Made by a program: the position numbers and the translations under genes. The notes beneath the pieces are model-generated. The model saw nothing but the letters and a program-made list of their open reading frames with translations. It made no database searches and was not told the origin of the DNA. Positions 1 to 8,572 of a DNA stretch of 64,000 nucleotides are shown piece after piece. The stretch spans positions 1 to 64,000 of the forward strand of contig NZ_LN831789.1 of NCBI RefSeq assembly GCF_001013905.1, in the 5' to 3' direction. Within the stretch, counting starts at the first letter, position 1. The number at the start of each line of letters is the position of its first letter. The stretch comes from Streptomyces leeuwenhoekii. Lineage in GTDB: Bacteria; Actinomycetota; Actinomycetes; Streptomycetales; Streptomycetaceae.

Positions 1-230
1 GCGGGTACCACATCGCTGCGCGATGTGCAAGCGAACCACCGCGCTGCGCGCGGTGGTTGCGCTCGCGCTCCGCGCGAGCGGAGCGGGTGGCTGCGCCACC
101 CGCGCAACCCGCTTGCTGCGCAAGCGGGTTGACGGCTCGTCCGCTGCGCTCCCGAGCCGGGCGGGACTGTGTCCCGCTAGCGGGTCTCCGCTTCGCTCCG
201 GCCCGGCCGGCGGGTCCGCTGCGCTCCCCC
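1..230. repeat. Streptomyces-type telomere (terminal palindromes)
   Basis: Consecutive perfect or near-perfect palindromes: 9-27, 34-58, 61-79, 83-103, 106-130, 134-158 and 161-177. Most have the five-base loop CTGCG or CTCCG, which allows the GCN-type compact hairpin typical of the 3' overhangs of Streptomyces linear replicons. The window opens GCGGGTACCACATCG. From memory, the archetypal telomere begins CCCGCGGAGCGGGTACC, so about eight terminal bases appear to be missing. In the cell such ends carry a covalently bound terminal protein (Tpg) and are recognised by Tap; neither gene is in this window. The palindromes weaken after about 230, and bases 231-432 are GC-rich with no gene. Confidence 0.9.
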
Positions 231-432
231 GCCTCAACGGTCCTTGCGGCTGCGCCTCCAGTCCCTTGGGGCCCGCTGTCGCGGGCCTGGCTGGCTACGA
301 GGGTGGGGGTGCTCGTTCGTGTCGGGTTCCAGTGTAGTGGGTACATCAGGTCTGATGCAGTATGTATCGTTGGCGAGAACACGGGACATCCCCCAACCGT
401 CACGGGATCGGACGCAGGAAAAGGGGAATCAT

Positions 433-966
433 ATGTGGAGTGCTCAGGATGTGGCGCGGGATCAGGTTAGGCGTCAGGCAAGCGGCCTCGATATGGCCGC
501 CGTTGCGGAGAAGATCGCGGAGGCTGCTGCCCGGGAGCGGGAGACAGCGGAGCGATTGAGGCGGGGCGGTTCCTTCTCCGAGTTCGAGGCGGACCCGGAG
601 CGGCTGGCTGCCGTCTGGGCGGCGAAGCATGTGGAGTGGCAGCGCGTCAGGGACTTGATGGCTCAGGCCGGTTGGGGCGCGTACGAGCCGGAGCGGGACG
701 CCCAAGGTTCCATGTGGGCTCAGGAGCGCGACGAGCGGCGTAGTGGTGCTCTCGCGGCCCAGGCGGCCTTCGAGGCGCGGCGGCGAGCGGAGGTGGATGA
801 GCTGCGGACGGAGTTGTGGCTGTCTGCCGCGCACAGCCGACTGATCCGGGCGGTGGCCGATCGGGCCGGGCTCATGCCCGCCCAGGTCCTGGCGCAGCTC
901 GCCGAGCGGGTCGTGGTGAGCGAGGACGGTACGGTGTCAGTTCCGCCCTTCACGCCGTCCCGGTGA
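433..966 (+). CDS. Telomere-adjacent hypothetical protein (177 aa)
   Basis: Not a family I recognise. The ATG at 433 is chosen over upstream in-frame starts because AAAAGGGG (418-426) lies just before it and because the upstream extension would run through the telomeric palindromes. The product is highly charged and mostly helical, rich in Glu, Arg and Ala, with two likely coiled-coil stretches (residues ~25-60 and ~95-140). There is no signal peptide or membrane segment. It is the first gene after the telomere and is followed 42 bp later, on the same strand, by the telomere-type helicase, so the two may be co-transcribed. A role with the helicase or the chromosome end is inference only. Confidence 0.75.
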   Translation: MWSAQDVARDQVRRQASGLDMAAVAEKIAEAAARERETAERLRRGGSFSEFEADPERLAAVWAAKHVEWQRVRDLMAQAGWGAYEPERDAQGSMWAQERDERRSGALAAQAAFEARRRAEVDELRTELWLSAAHSRLIRAVADRAGLMPAQVLAQLAERVVVSEDGTVSVPPFTPSR

Positions 967-1008
967 TTTCCCGAAACGGTCAGAAAACGAGTAGGGGATG
1001 ATTTCGAA

Positions 1009-3708
1009 ATGCCGGGTCTTCAGCTCAAGGAACACCAGGTCGACCAGCGGTCGGCTTTCCGCAAGTGGGTGGGATTCCCTGCAAGATCATCTGTGCCTCC
1101 GCAGGGTGCCCGGGCCACGATCGTCTCCGCGACCGGGTCGGGCAAGACCATCACGGCGGCTGCGTGCGCGCTGGAGTCGTTCGCGGACGGCCGGATCCTC
1201 GTGACGGTGCCGACCCTGGACCTGCTCGTGCAGACAGCCCAGGCGTGGCGTCTGGTGGGTCACCGGGCGCCGATGGTCGCGGTGTGCTCGCTGGAGAACG
1301 ACCCGGTGCTCAATTCGCTGGGGGTGCGCACTACCACCAACCCGATCCAGCTCGCCCTGTGGGCCGGCTCCGGACCCGTGGTCGTGTTCGCCACGTACGC
1401 CTCCCTGGTGGACCGCGAGGACTTCGAAGACCCGACGGGTCAGCGGAAGGTTCGCGGGCCGCTGGAGGCCGCGCTGGCGGGCGGAGAGCGGCTCTACGGC
1501 CAGCGCATGAATGGCTTCGACCTCGCGATCGTGGACGAGGCCCACGGAACCGCTGGTGATCTCGGCCGGCCGTGGGCGGCGATCCACGACAACGCCCGGA
1601 TCCCGGCGGACTTCCGGCTCTACCTGACCGCGACCCCGCGCATTCTCGCTGCGGCCCGCCCACAGAGGGGCGGGGAGGGCCAGGAGGCAGAGATCGCGAC
1701 CATGGCCGACGACCCGGAGGGCACCTACGGCGCGTGGATCGCCGAGCTCGGGCTCTCGGAGGCGATCGAGCGCGGGATCCTCGCCGGGTTCGAGATCGAC
1801 GTGCTGGAGATCCGCGACCCCTCACCGGTCCTCGGGGAATCGGAGGAGGCCCGGCGGGGTCGGCGCCTGGCCCTGTTGCAGACCGCGCTCCTGGAGCACG
1901 CCGCCGCGCACAACCTGCGTACGGTCATGACGTTCCACCAGAAGGTCGAGGAAGCCGCGGCGTTCGCGGAGAAGCTCCCGGAGACGGCCGCCGAGCTGTA
2001 CATGAACGACGCCTCCGACGAGGATCTGGCCGCCGCGGGGAAGCTGCCCGCGTCGTCGATCGACGCGGAGTTCTACGAGCTGGAGGCCGGCCGTCACGTA
2101 CCCCCGGACCGGGTCTGGTCGGCGTGGCTGTGCGGCGACCACCTCGTCGCCGAGCGACGCGAGGTCCTGCGCCAGTTCGCAGGCGGCATCGACGCGGCCG
2201 GGCGTCGGGTGCACCGCGCCTTCCTCGCCAGCGTTCGCGTGCTCGGGGAAGGCGTCGACATCACTGGCGAGAGGGGAGTCGACTCGATCTGCTTCGCCGA
2301 CACCCGCGGCTCCCAGGTGGAGATCGTGCAGAACATCGGCCGGGCGCTCCGCCTCAACAAGGACGGCAGCACGAAGGTGGCCAGGATCATCGTGCCGGTG
2401 TTTCTGGAGCCGAACGAGGACCCGACCGACATGGTCGCCTCCGCGAGCTTCAAGCCGCTCGTGGCCGTGCTTCAGGGCCTGCGCTCGCACGATGAGCGCC
2501 TGGTCGAGCAGCTCGCCTCGCGCGCGCTCACCAGCGGCAAGCGCAAGGTCCACGTGCAGCGTGACGAGGGGGGGCGGATCGTCGGGGCCGGCGGCGCGGG
2601 CGACGGTGAGGAGCAGGACGACACCGACGCCGCTGCTGAGTCCGCGCTGCTCCACTTCTCCAGCCCGCGCGACGCGGCGACCGTCGCGGCCTTCCTGCGC
2701 ACCCGGGTCTACCGGCCTGAATCCCTGGTGTGGCTGGAGGGCTACCAGGCCCTGCTGCGGTGGCGCAGGGAGAACGAGATCACCGGCGTCTACGCCGTCC
2801 CGTATGACGTGGAGGTCGAGGTCGGGGCGACGAAGTCGTTTCCGCTTGGGCGGTGGGTGCATCAGCAGAGGAAGGCGCTGCGGGCCGGGGAGCTGGAGGA
2901 GCGGCGCAAGACGCTGCTGGACGCCCCGGAGGCCGGGATGCTCTGGGAGCCGGGCGAGGAAGCCTGGGAGCGGAAGCTCGCCGCACTCCGGTCCTACCGG
3001 CGCGCCACGGGGCACCTCGCGCCCCGGCAGGACGCGGTGTGGGGCGAGGGCGAGGAGATGGTGCCCATCGGCCAGTACATGGCCAACCTCCGGCGGAAGG
3101 GCGGCCTGGGCAAGGATCCGAAGCGCGCGGCGGAGCGCGCGGCACAGCTGGCGGAGATCGACCCGGACTGGAACTGCCCGTGGCCGCTCAACTGGCAGCG
3201 CCACTACCGCGTCCTCGCCGACCTGGTCGACGCCGACGGCCACCTGCCCGAGATCCAGCCCGGCGTGCTGATGGACGGCGACGACATCGGACGATGGCTC
3301 CAGCAACAGCGCAAGCCGAGCATCTGGGCGCAGCTGTCTACCGAGCAGCAGGAACGGCTGACCGCGCTGGGCATCAAGCCGCTGGAGGCCCCGTCTCCCG
3401 CCCAGGCAGCCGCTCGTGCGACGAAGGGGCCGAGCAAGGCGCAGCAGGCGTTCCAACGCGGCCTGGCGGCCCTCGCGCAGTGGGTGGAACGGGAAGGCGC
3501 CCGCCGGCCTGTACCGCGCGGGCACGCCGAGGAGATCACGGTCGACGGCGAGACAGAGCCGGTGGTCGTCAAGCTGGGCGTATGGATTTCGAACACGAAA
3601 TCGAGGAGAGGCCGGCTGGACACCGACCAACTCGCCACGCTCGCGGAGCTGGGCATGGACTGGGCAAGGCCGGTGACGATCACCCAGGCAACCCCGGACA
3701 GCCTCTGA
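1009..3708 (+). CDS. Telomere-proximal DEAH-type superfamily 2 helicase with helicase-associated domains
   Basis: An 899-aa SF2 helicase. Visible motifs: Walker A ATGSGKT (41-47), DEAH (176-179), TAT in place of SAT (207-209) and motif VI QNIGRALR (441-448). After the RecA-like core come repeats of the helicase-associated type, with a conserved W plus YRRATGHLAPRQD-like pattern near 660 and two more copies to about 890. This architecture matches the terminal helicase-like genes (ttrA type) found next to telomeres of Streptomyces chromosomes and plasmids such as SLP2, where they are linked to conjugal transfer. The ATG at 1009 has AGGGG at 993-997. Function at the telomere is inferred from position and family. 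The gene ends at a strong hairpin. Confidence 0.85.
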   Translation: MPGLQLKEHQVDQRSAFRKWVGFPARSSVPPQGARATIVSATGSGKTITAAACALESFADGRILVTVPTLDLLVQTAQAWRLVGHRAPMVAVCSLENDPVLNSLGVRTTTNPIQLALWAGSGPVVVFATYASLVDREDFEDPTGQRKVRGPLEAALAGGERLYGQRMNGFDLAIVDEAHGTAGDLGRPWAAIHDNARIPADFRLYLTATPRILAAARPQRGGEGQEAEIATMADDPEGTYGAWIAELGLSEAIERGILAGFEIDVLEIRDPSPVLGESEEARRGRRLALLQTALLEHAAAHNLRTVMTFHQKVEEAAAFAEKLPETAAELYMNDASDEDLAAAGKLPASSIDAEFYELEAGRHVPPDRVWSAWLCGDHLVAERREVLRQFAGGIDAAGRRVHRAFLASVRVLGEGVDITGERGVDSICFADTRGSQVEIVQNIGRALRLNKDGSTKVARIIVPVFLEPNEDPTDMVASASFKPLVAVLQGLRSHDERLVEQLASRALTSGKRKVHVQRDEGGRIVGAGGAGDGEEQDDTDAAAESALLHFSSPRDAATVAAFLRTRVYRPESLVWLEGYQALLRWRRENEITGVYAVPYDVEVEVGATKSFPLGRWVHQQRKALRAGELEERRKTLLDAPEAGMLWEPGEEAWERKLAALRSYRRATGHLAPRQDAVWGEGEEMVPIGQYMANLRRKGGLGKDPKRAAERAAQLAEIDPDWNCPWPLNWQRHYRVLADLVDADGHLPEIQPGVLMDGDDIGRWLQQQRKPSIWAQLSTEQQERLTALGIKPLEAPSPAQAAARATKGPSKAQQAFQRGLAALAQWVEREGARRPVPRGHAEEITVDGETEPVVVKLGVWISNTKSRRGRLDTDQLATLAELGMDWARPVTITQATPDSL

Positions 3709-3732
3709 CCACCTCCAGCGCCGTGACCGAAC

Positions 3733-3753
3733 CCCGGGCCTCTCAGGCCCGGG
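3733..3753 (+). terminator. Hairpin after telomeric helicase
   Basis: Perfect 9-bp stem (CCCGGGCCT / AGGCCCGGG) with a 3-base CTC loop, 25 bp after the helicase stop. There is no T-run, as is common in Streptomyces. The rest of 3709-4022 shows no gene. Confidence 0.6.
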
Positions 3754-4022
3754 ACTCGTGCTGTGTGGCGCTCCGACCGACGTTGCCGCGATCTGGGGGC
3801 TGCCGAGCCAGGATTCGGGCGCCAGCCCTTCCTCCTTACCTGAGCAGGTCCACCGGCAGCTGGCCAACGCCGTGTTCCGGCGGGTATCCACACGAAGCTG
3901 ATCCGCGACGCACAGTTACGCGTTAGTCCTTGAGTGTGATACGGCTAGAGATCTTCAACACCTTGCCGACGCAACAGAGCAGTTGGGAGGTGCTCTGATG
4001 CGGGCCGGAGCGGGGGACGTTG

Positions 4023-5402
4023 ATGGTCGATACGGCGGGCATGGGCCAGGAGGCTCAGGGGGTCGGCATGCCTTCTGACGTGGTGGGTCCTCACGGTGCA
4101 GCGCACGCACTCTTCGATCTGGCTCCCGAGGAAGACAGCGGCTCGGACACTCTGGGCCGCTACCGGTACCAGGCGGAGGTAGCCGCGCGGGACTGCCTGG
4201 CCATGCTCACGCAGGAAGCCATCGACTTCGTCGTCTGCGAGTGGCATGAGGACTTCGTCGTGGCGTGGGCCGACGGATCGGTGGAACTTGTGTCGGTCAA
4301 GCATCGCGAAGGGACCAGGGGCCCGTGGACGCTCCCTGAGCTGTGCAAGGACGGTGGTCTGACCCATCTCTTCGACCGCTGGTGCGCATGTGAGTGTGCG
4401 GACAATGTCCGTCTGAGACTGGCCACGAACGCCGCTCTGAAGCCAGGTAAGGGTAATGCTGGCGTGCTGGCTCGGATGTGTGGCCCTGAGCCGGAACTCA
4501 CGTCCGGGCTGAACACCATGGCGGAGGACGTCGCACGTCAGATGCTGAAAGTCCGCTGGAAGCAGCCCTATCCCAACGTCCCGGATATCCCAGAGGCACG
4601 CAAGCTCGCGGACATCCAGATACCCGCGGGCTTTGTGGACAAGGTCGTGCGCTTTCTGGCGGTGCTGGAGATCTCTTCCAAACCTCCCGAGCGTGAGAGC
4701 ATCACCGATGTCAACATCCAACGGCTTCTGGTGCCTGCGGTCGAGCACCTGCAGCTGGCTCATGTGGACCTGGAGGCCACATACCGAGGCATTGTGGATC
4801 GGATCGAGCGCGCAAACCGTGATGAGAGCGATCGCGCTCAGCTCGCCGTGTACATCGCTGACCCGAGTCGTGCCCGCCACAGTACGCAGATTCAGCAGCG
4901 CGTTGGCCGACGCAGAATCACCCGCGAGATCCTCCACCAGCAGATCGCCTACACGACGGCGCGGCTGCCTACCTTCCCGCACGGCAAAGCGCCCGTCGTG
5001 GCACCGGGTGGCGCGAAGCTCCACCGCAAACTTCGTCGGGGCCTGGTGCCTTCCGACGAAGCGGCCTTCGCCGAGCGACTGCGGTCCGCGTGGTACACGA
5101 CCTGGTCCGAGCGGCGTTCCGGCCTGGCAGGGGACGAAACCGACCTGCTGAACCTGTCGATGGACGTCCTGGAGATGGCCTTCGAGTGCCGACGTCACGC
5201 CCGGGCGCAGGTGTCCGAGGGCAGCGAGTTCGGCGACAAGATGAACGACCTGCTCGCCGAGCGACTCAAGGTCGAGGCTCTTCCCTCGCCGCCTCCTTTC
5301 CAGCTCAACAACCAGCATCTGCGGGGGCTGGCCTACCAGTTGTGCGACGAGTGCCTCCTCTTCTTCTCCGAGACGTTCGACGTGGATGAGGAAGCCTCAT
5401 GA
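4023..5402 (+). CDS. DUF4297-type nuclease, effector of an ABC three-component system
   Basis: A 459-aa protein whose N-terminal third resembles the DUF4297 (Cap4-like) PD-(D/E)XK endonuclease domain. It has a YRYQ motif near residue 48, an E/D-rich strand (WHEDFVVAW, 75-83) and the core strand ELVSVKH (88-94) with the catalytic-type lysine K93. Many relatives have Q or E where this protein has S91. The C-terminal two thirds are helical and probably contact the partners. The ATG at 4023 follows GGGGGA (4012-4017); a TTG lies just before it. The stop overlaps the next start as ATGA, so this is the first gene of a translationally coupled trio with a middle component and an ABC ATPase. Expected role: DNA cleavage on sensing phage or plasmid. 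That role is inferred from family and context. Confidence 0.72.
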   Translation: MVDTAGMGQEAQGVGMPSDVVGPHGAAHALFDLAPEEDSGSDTLGRYRYQAEVAARDCLAMLTQEAIDFVVCEWHEDFVVAWADGSVELVSVKHREGTRGPWTLPELCKDGGLTHLFDRWCACECADNVRLRLATNAALKPGKGNAGVLARMCGPEPELTSGLNTMAEDVARQMLKVRWKQPYPNVPDIPEARKLADIQIPAGFVDKVVRFLAVLEISSKPPERESITDVNIQRLLVPAVEHLQLAHVDLEATYRGIVDRIERANRDESDRAQLAVYIADPSRARHSTQIQQRVGRRRITREILHQQIAYTTARLPTFPHGKAPVVAPGGAKLHRKLRRGLVPSDEAAFAERLRSAWYTTWSERRSGLAGDETDLLNLSMDVLEMAFECRRHARAQVSEGSEFGDKMNDLLAERLKVEALPSPPPFQLNNQHLRGLAYQLCDECLLFFSETFDVDEEAS

Positions 5403-5971
5403 CGCACGGCGCCGATTTCGAGACGGCCGTAGCGCGTATGCGGACTCAGCGCCGACAAGCCGAGCAGCGTGAGGTGCACTATCACGAGGCGCGCATCCTC
5501 CTCCTCATCGCCCGTTTCACCACACCTAAAAGCGGGCTCGCGGGGTTGACTAAACTCGCCAAACTCGACTTCCTGTTGCGCTATCCGGCGATGCTGGAAC
5601 GTCTCCTGGCCGCGGGTGAGGCGTCGTGGCCGGAAGGGACGGCCCCCACACCGTCTGAGCGCCTTGCGGTCGAAAGCCGTATGACGCGATACAAGTACGG
5701 GCCCTGGGACCAGCGCTACTACAGCATTCTCGGCTCGCTGACCGCCCGCGGCCTGATTACCTACGGCAACAGCGCCCGAGCCGAGTTCCGTGCGACACCG
5801 CAGGGCGCCGCCGCAGCGACCAGTCTTGCCGCCACTCCGGAGTGGGCAGTGGTCGACAGCCGGATCAGACTGCTCAAGCAGAACTTCAACAAATCAGGAT
5901 CTGCCTTGAAGAACCTCATCTACGACCGCTTGCCCGACGCCGTCGACCGGCCATGGCGGACGGAGATCTGA
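5399..5971 (+). CDS. ABC three-component system middle component (190 aa)
   Basis: A small protein between the nuclease and the ATPase, overlapping the former by 4 bp (ATGA) and ending one base before the latter's ATG. It starts with a charged helix, then a LLLIARFTTPKSG-type segment and a TKLAKLDFLLRYP helix. A YKYGPWDQRYYSIL/LTARGLI pattern follows, which suggests a winged-helix fold. The layout matches the middle components described for ABC-3C conflict systems, thought to link the ATPase to the effector. There are no catalytic motifs. The assignment rests mainly on gene order plus the winged-helix-like pattern. Confidence 0.65.
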   Translation: MTHGADFETAVARMRTQRRQAEQREVHYHEARILLLIARFTTPKSGLAGLTKLAKLDFLLRYPAMLERLLAAGEASWPEGTAPTPSERLAVESRMTRYKYGPWDQRYYSILGSLTARGLITYGNSARAEFRATPQGAAAATSLAATPEWAVVDSRIRLLKQNFNKSGSALKNLIYDRLPDAVDRPWRTEI

Positions 5972-5972
5972 C

Positions 5973-7910
5973 ATGGCCGTCAGCCTGCGCATTGTGTCCC
6001 TGACTGTCACGACCGGCGAAGCGGAACAGACCTACCGCTTCGACCGACCGGCCACGGTCATCACGGGTCCTATCGGCACCGGCAAGTCCAGCCTGCTGAT
6101 GCTCTTCAAGCATGTCCTGGGTGGCAGCGCCATGCTCACTCCGGCGGTCCGGGAGAACGTGCTGTCGGTCCAGGCCGAGGTTGTGGCCGGCGATGAACGC
6201 ATGGTCCTCAGGCGGGCCATCGAGGGAGACGCCGCCGATACCGTGGATCTGCTGGATCCTCACTCCCTGGCTCTGGAGCGCGCCCTGCCCCTGCGGGCCG
6301 GCGACGGCCTCACGACGCTCTCCGACCACCTGCTCAACGCGCTCGGCTTCCCGCGGGAACAGATTGCCACGCGCAGGGAAGGATCAGCCCGGCCGCAGAA
6401 CCTCACCTTCAACGACCTGTACGCCTACATATACCTCCAGGCGCGCGAGATCGACCGCCAGGTCGTCGGCCACCTGGACAGTTGGTTCGAGACCAAGCGC
6501 AGAGAACTCTTCCGCCTGATGTTCGGACTCACCGACAGCGCGCTCATGGAGCTCAAGCGCACCAAGAACCAGCTGTTGGACAAGCTAAAGGCCAGAACCG
6601 CCGAACACAACAACGTCAGCGCCTTCCTGGCGGCCTCCGACCCCCGCAGCGACGACGAACTACGGGCCGAACTCAAACAGATGCGCGACACCCTTGGCCG
6701 GGCCGAGACCGGCCTGAGTAGTCTGCGCACCGAACTCGAAGAACAGACCGCCGCTGACACCGCGCTGCGACTGGAGCTTCAGAACGCCATCCGCTCCGCC
6801 CAGCAGGCAGAAGAAGAAGTGGCGGCAGCCGCCGACCTCGTAGAGGCCCGGCACGCCGTCGTCGCCCAGGTCCACCTCGATCTGTCCCGCCTCGCCCGCT
6901 CGGCCACGGCCATCGACCAGCTCTCCCCCTTCGAATTTGTCGCCTGCCCACGGTGCATGCAGTCCCTAGCGGCCCGGTCCGTCGAGGACGGCCACTGCCT
7001 CGTCTGCCTCCAGCCCGACCCCGTCGAGGCCGACATCGACCCGGCGGCCATCGAAGAGACCCGCACAACGCTGCAACAGCAGCTCGAGGACGCACAACGC
7101 ATCCAGCAGTCCGACGAGGCGCACCTGCAGGCCGCCCAGGAGCGCTCGCAGCAGCTCAGCTTCGTCGTTGCCAGCCTGCGCCGGCAGCTCGATGCCCAGA
7201 CCCGTGATGCCGTCGCCCCGCGCTTCGACGCCATCGCCGAGGCCAGCTCCCGGGTCGCCGCACTCAAGGCCGCTATCGACGCCATCACCCAGCTGCGCGA
7301 GTCCTGGGCCCGGGTACGCACCATCGACGCGGACATCCGCGCGATCAAAGCCGAACGCACCCGGGTCAACAAGGCCATCAAGGCAAAGTCCGAGCAGCTC
7401 AAGGCCAGCCAGACACTGGTCGGCGACCTCAGCACCGAGTTCGGCCAGCTCCTCACCGGCTGGAACCTGCCCTGGGTCGACACCGCTGTCATCGACCGCG
7501 ACACCTACCTACCCGTGATCAACGGACAGCCTTTCGAGAGCCTGCAGGCTTCCGGCGGCGGCATCGCCACCTCCGTCAACCTCGCCTACAGCCTCACCCT
7601 TCTCGCCTTCGGACTCGATCACCCCGAGGTCCTCGTACCGTCGCTCCTCGTGATCGACTCACCGCGCAAGGCCTTCGGCAACAACGACTCCGACCGGCAA
7701 CGCGCGGCCGAGATCTACAGCCGCTTCAGGACTATGGCCGACGCGTACGGCGAACGCCTGCAGCTGATCATCGCCGACAACGACCCCCCACCCATCACCA
7801 GCGAATTCTTCGGCAAGGTGGAATTCGACTACGACAACCCTATGGTGCCCGGCGTCGACCACCCCGGACCCGACCACGTCGGCCGCCTCGAAAACGAAGC
7901 AGACGGCTGA
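5973..7910 (+). CDS. SMC/Rad50-like ABC ATPase with zinc ribbon, ABC three-component system
   Basis: A 645-aa ATPase. Walker A is GPIGTGKS (32-39). A long coiled coil (~190-500) is interrupted by a four-cysteine ribbon, CPRC (C325, C328) and CLVC (C342, C345), placed like the zinc hook of Rad50. Near the C-terminus are an ABC signature-like SGGG and a Walker B-like strand LLVIDSPRK, in which the usual DE pair is replaced by DS. These features fit the ABC ATPases of three-component conflict systems, where the ATPase senses or holds DNA and licenses a nuclease. It is coupled to the middle component with a one-base gap. No clear terminator follows; remnant DNA begins directly after it. Confidence 0.75.
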   Translation: MAVSLRIVSLTVTTGEAEQTYRFDRPATVITGPIGTGKSSLLMLFKHVLGGSAMLTPAVRENVLSVQAEVVAGDERMVLRRAIEGDAADTVDLLDPHSLALERALPLRAGDGLTTLSDHLLNALGFPREQIATRREGSARPQNLTFNDLYAYIYLQAREIDRQVVGHLDSWFETKRRELFRLMFGLTDSALMELKRTKNQLLDKLKARTAEHNNVSAFLAASDPRSDDELRAELKQMRDTLGRAETGLSSLRTELEEQTAADTALRLELQNAIRSAQQAEEEVAAAADLVEARHAVVAQVHLDLSRLARSATAIDQLSPFEFVACPRCMQSLAARSVEDGHCLVCLQPDPVEADIDPAAIEETRTTLQQQLEDAQRIQQSDEAHLQAAQERSQQLSFVVASLRRQLDAQTRDAVAPRFDAIAEASSRVAALKAAIDAITQLRESWARVRTIDADIRAIKAERTRVNKAIKAKSEQLKASQTLVGDLSTEFGQLLTGWNLPWVDTAVIDRDTYLPVINGQPFESLQASGGGIATSVNLAYSLTLLAFGLDHPEVLVPSLLVIDSPRKAFGNNDSDRQRAAEIYSRFRTMADAYGERLQLIIADNDPPPITSEFFGKVEFDYDNPMVPGVDHPGPDHVGRLENEADG

Positions 7911-7911
7911 C

Positions 7912-8535
7912 CCCGTCGTCACTCTGACTCGCGATCCGTTGGGAAGGCGGCCAGGAGGCATCCGCGTGGGAGGCGAGCGCTTCGTAGGTGGCGTTCCAGG
8001 CGGCGATCCCGTCCCAGGCGCCGGGGGGGGCGCACTCCTCGCTGCGGTGTATCGGGCATCTACTTCTACGAGTTCGACGCGAGCCGCAGGCCGCACAGGC
8101 CAGGCTGGCTGCCACCGGTAGACCGCGCGACTGCCGGGCCTGGACGCCGGTTCTTCCGCCGCCTGGGCCGTGGCAGGCGCGCAGCAGGACGTCGTTCCAG
8201 TCGCCGAAGCCGGGTTGGGGTAACAACTCGAGGACTGCGTCGCGAAACCATCCGGTGAAGAGCGCGTCGTCGTCTGCGATGCGGTCCTGGCCGCCGCTGT
8301 CGACGTGGCGGCCGACCAACTGGCCGAGCCGGGCGACCGGCTCCGGGTCTCCGCTCCACCGGTAGTCGACGGCTTCGAAGACCCGCCAAGTCTGTTCGGT
8401 CCAGTAGCCGTCGTCGCACGGCTCGCTGCTGATGCCCCAGCCCGCACCGAGCCGGAGGGCCTGCCACATCTGCATGCCCTTGATACTGACGAACTTCCTG
8501 CCGGTGATGCCCGTCAGGCGGTGCGGGAAGTCGAA
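7912..8535 (-). pseudogene. Truncated gene of unknown function
   Basis: A minus-strand open frame with protein-like composition, including a WTEQTWRVFEAVDYRW segment and a cysteine-rich tail (CAACGSRRT, CPIH). The frame stays open upstream of the only ATG (8475) into a sequence reading FDFPHRLTGITGRKFVSIK, with no start or ribosome site before it meets the transposase remnant. At the other end it would run into the antisense of the ABC ATPase. It is most likely the middle of an old gene cut at both ends. Family not recognised. Confidence 0.45.
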
Positions 8536-8572
8536 TGCGGCCTGCCTGGCGGGCCTGGCAGCGAAGGGACGG

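Noticed and set aside
1822..3891. 689-codon minus-strand open frame
   Set aside because: It is antisense to the telomeric helicase, whose motifs are clear. The composition (Arg/Gly/Pro/Leu) is typical of antisense frames in GC-rich DNA.
3945..5318. 457-codon minus-strand frame
   Set aside because: Antisense to the DUF4297-type nuclease; no domain, start site or ribosome site.
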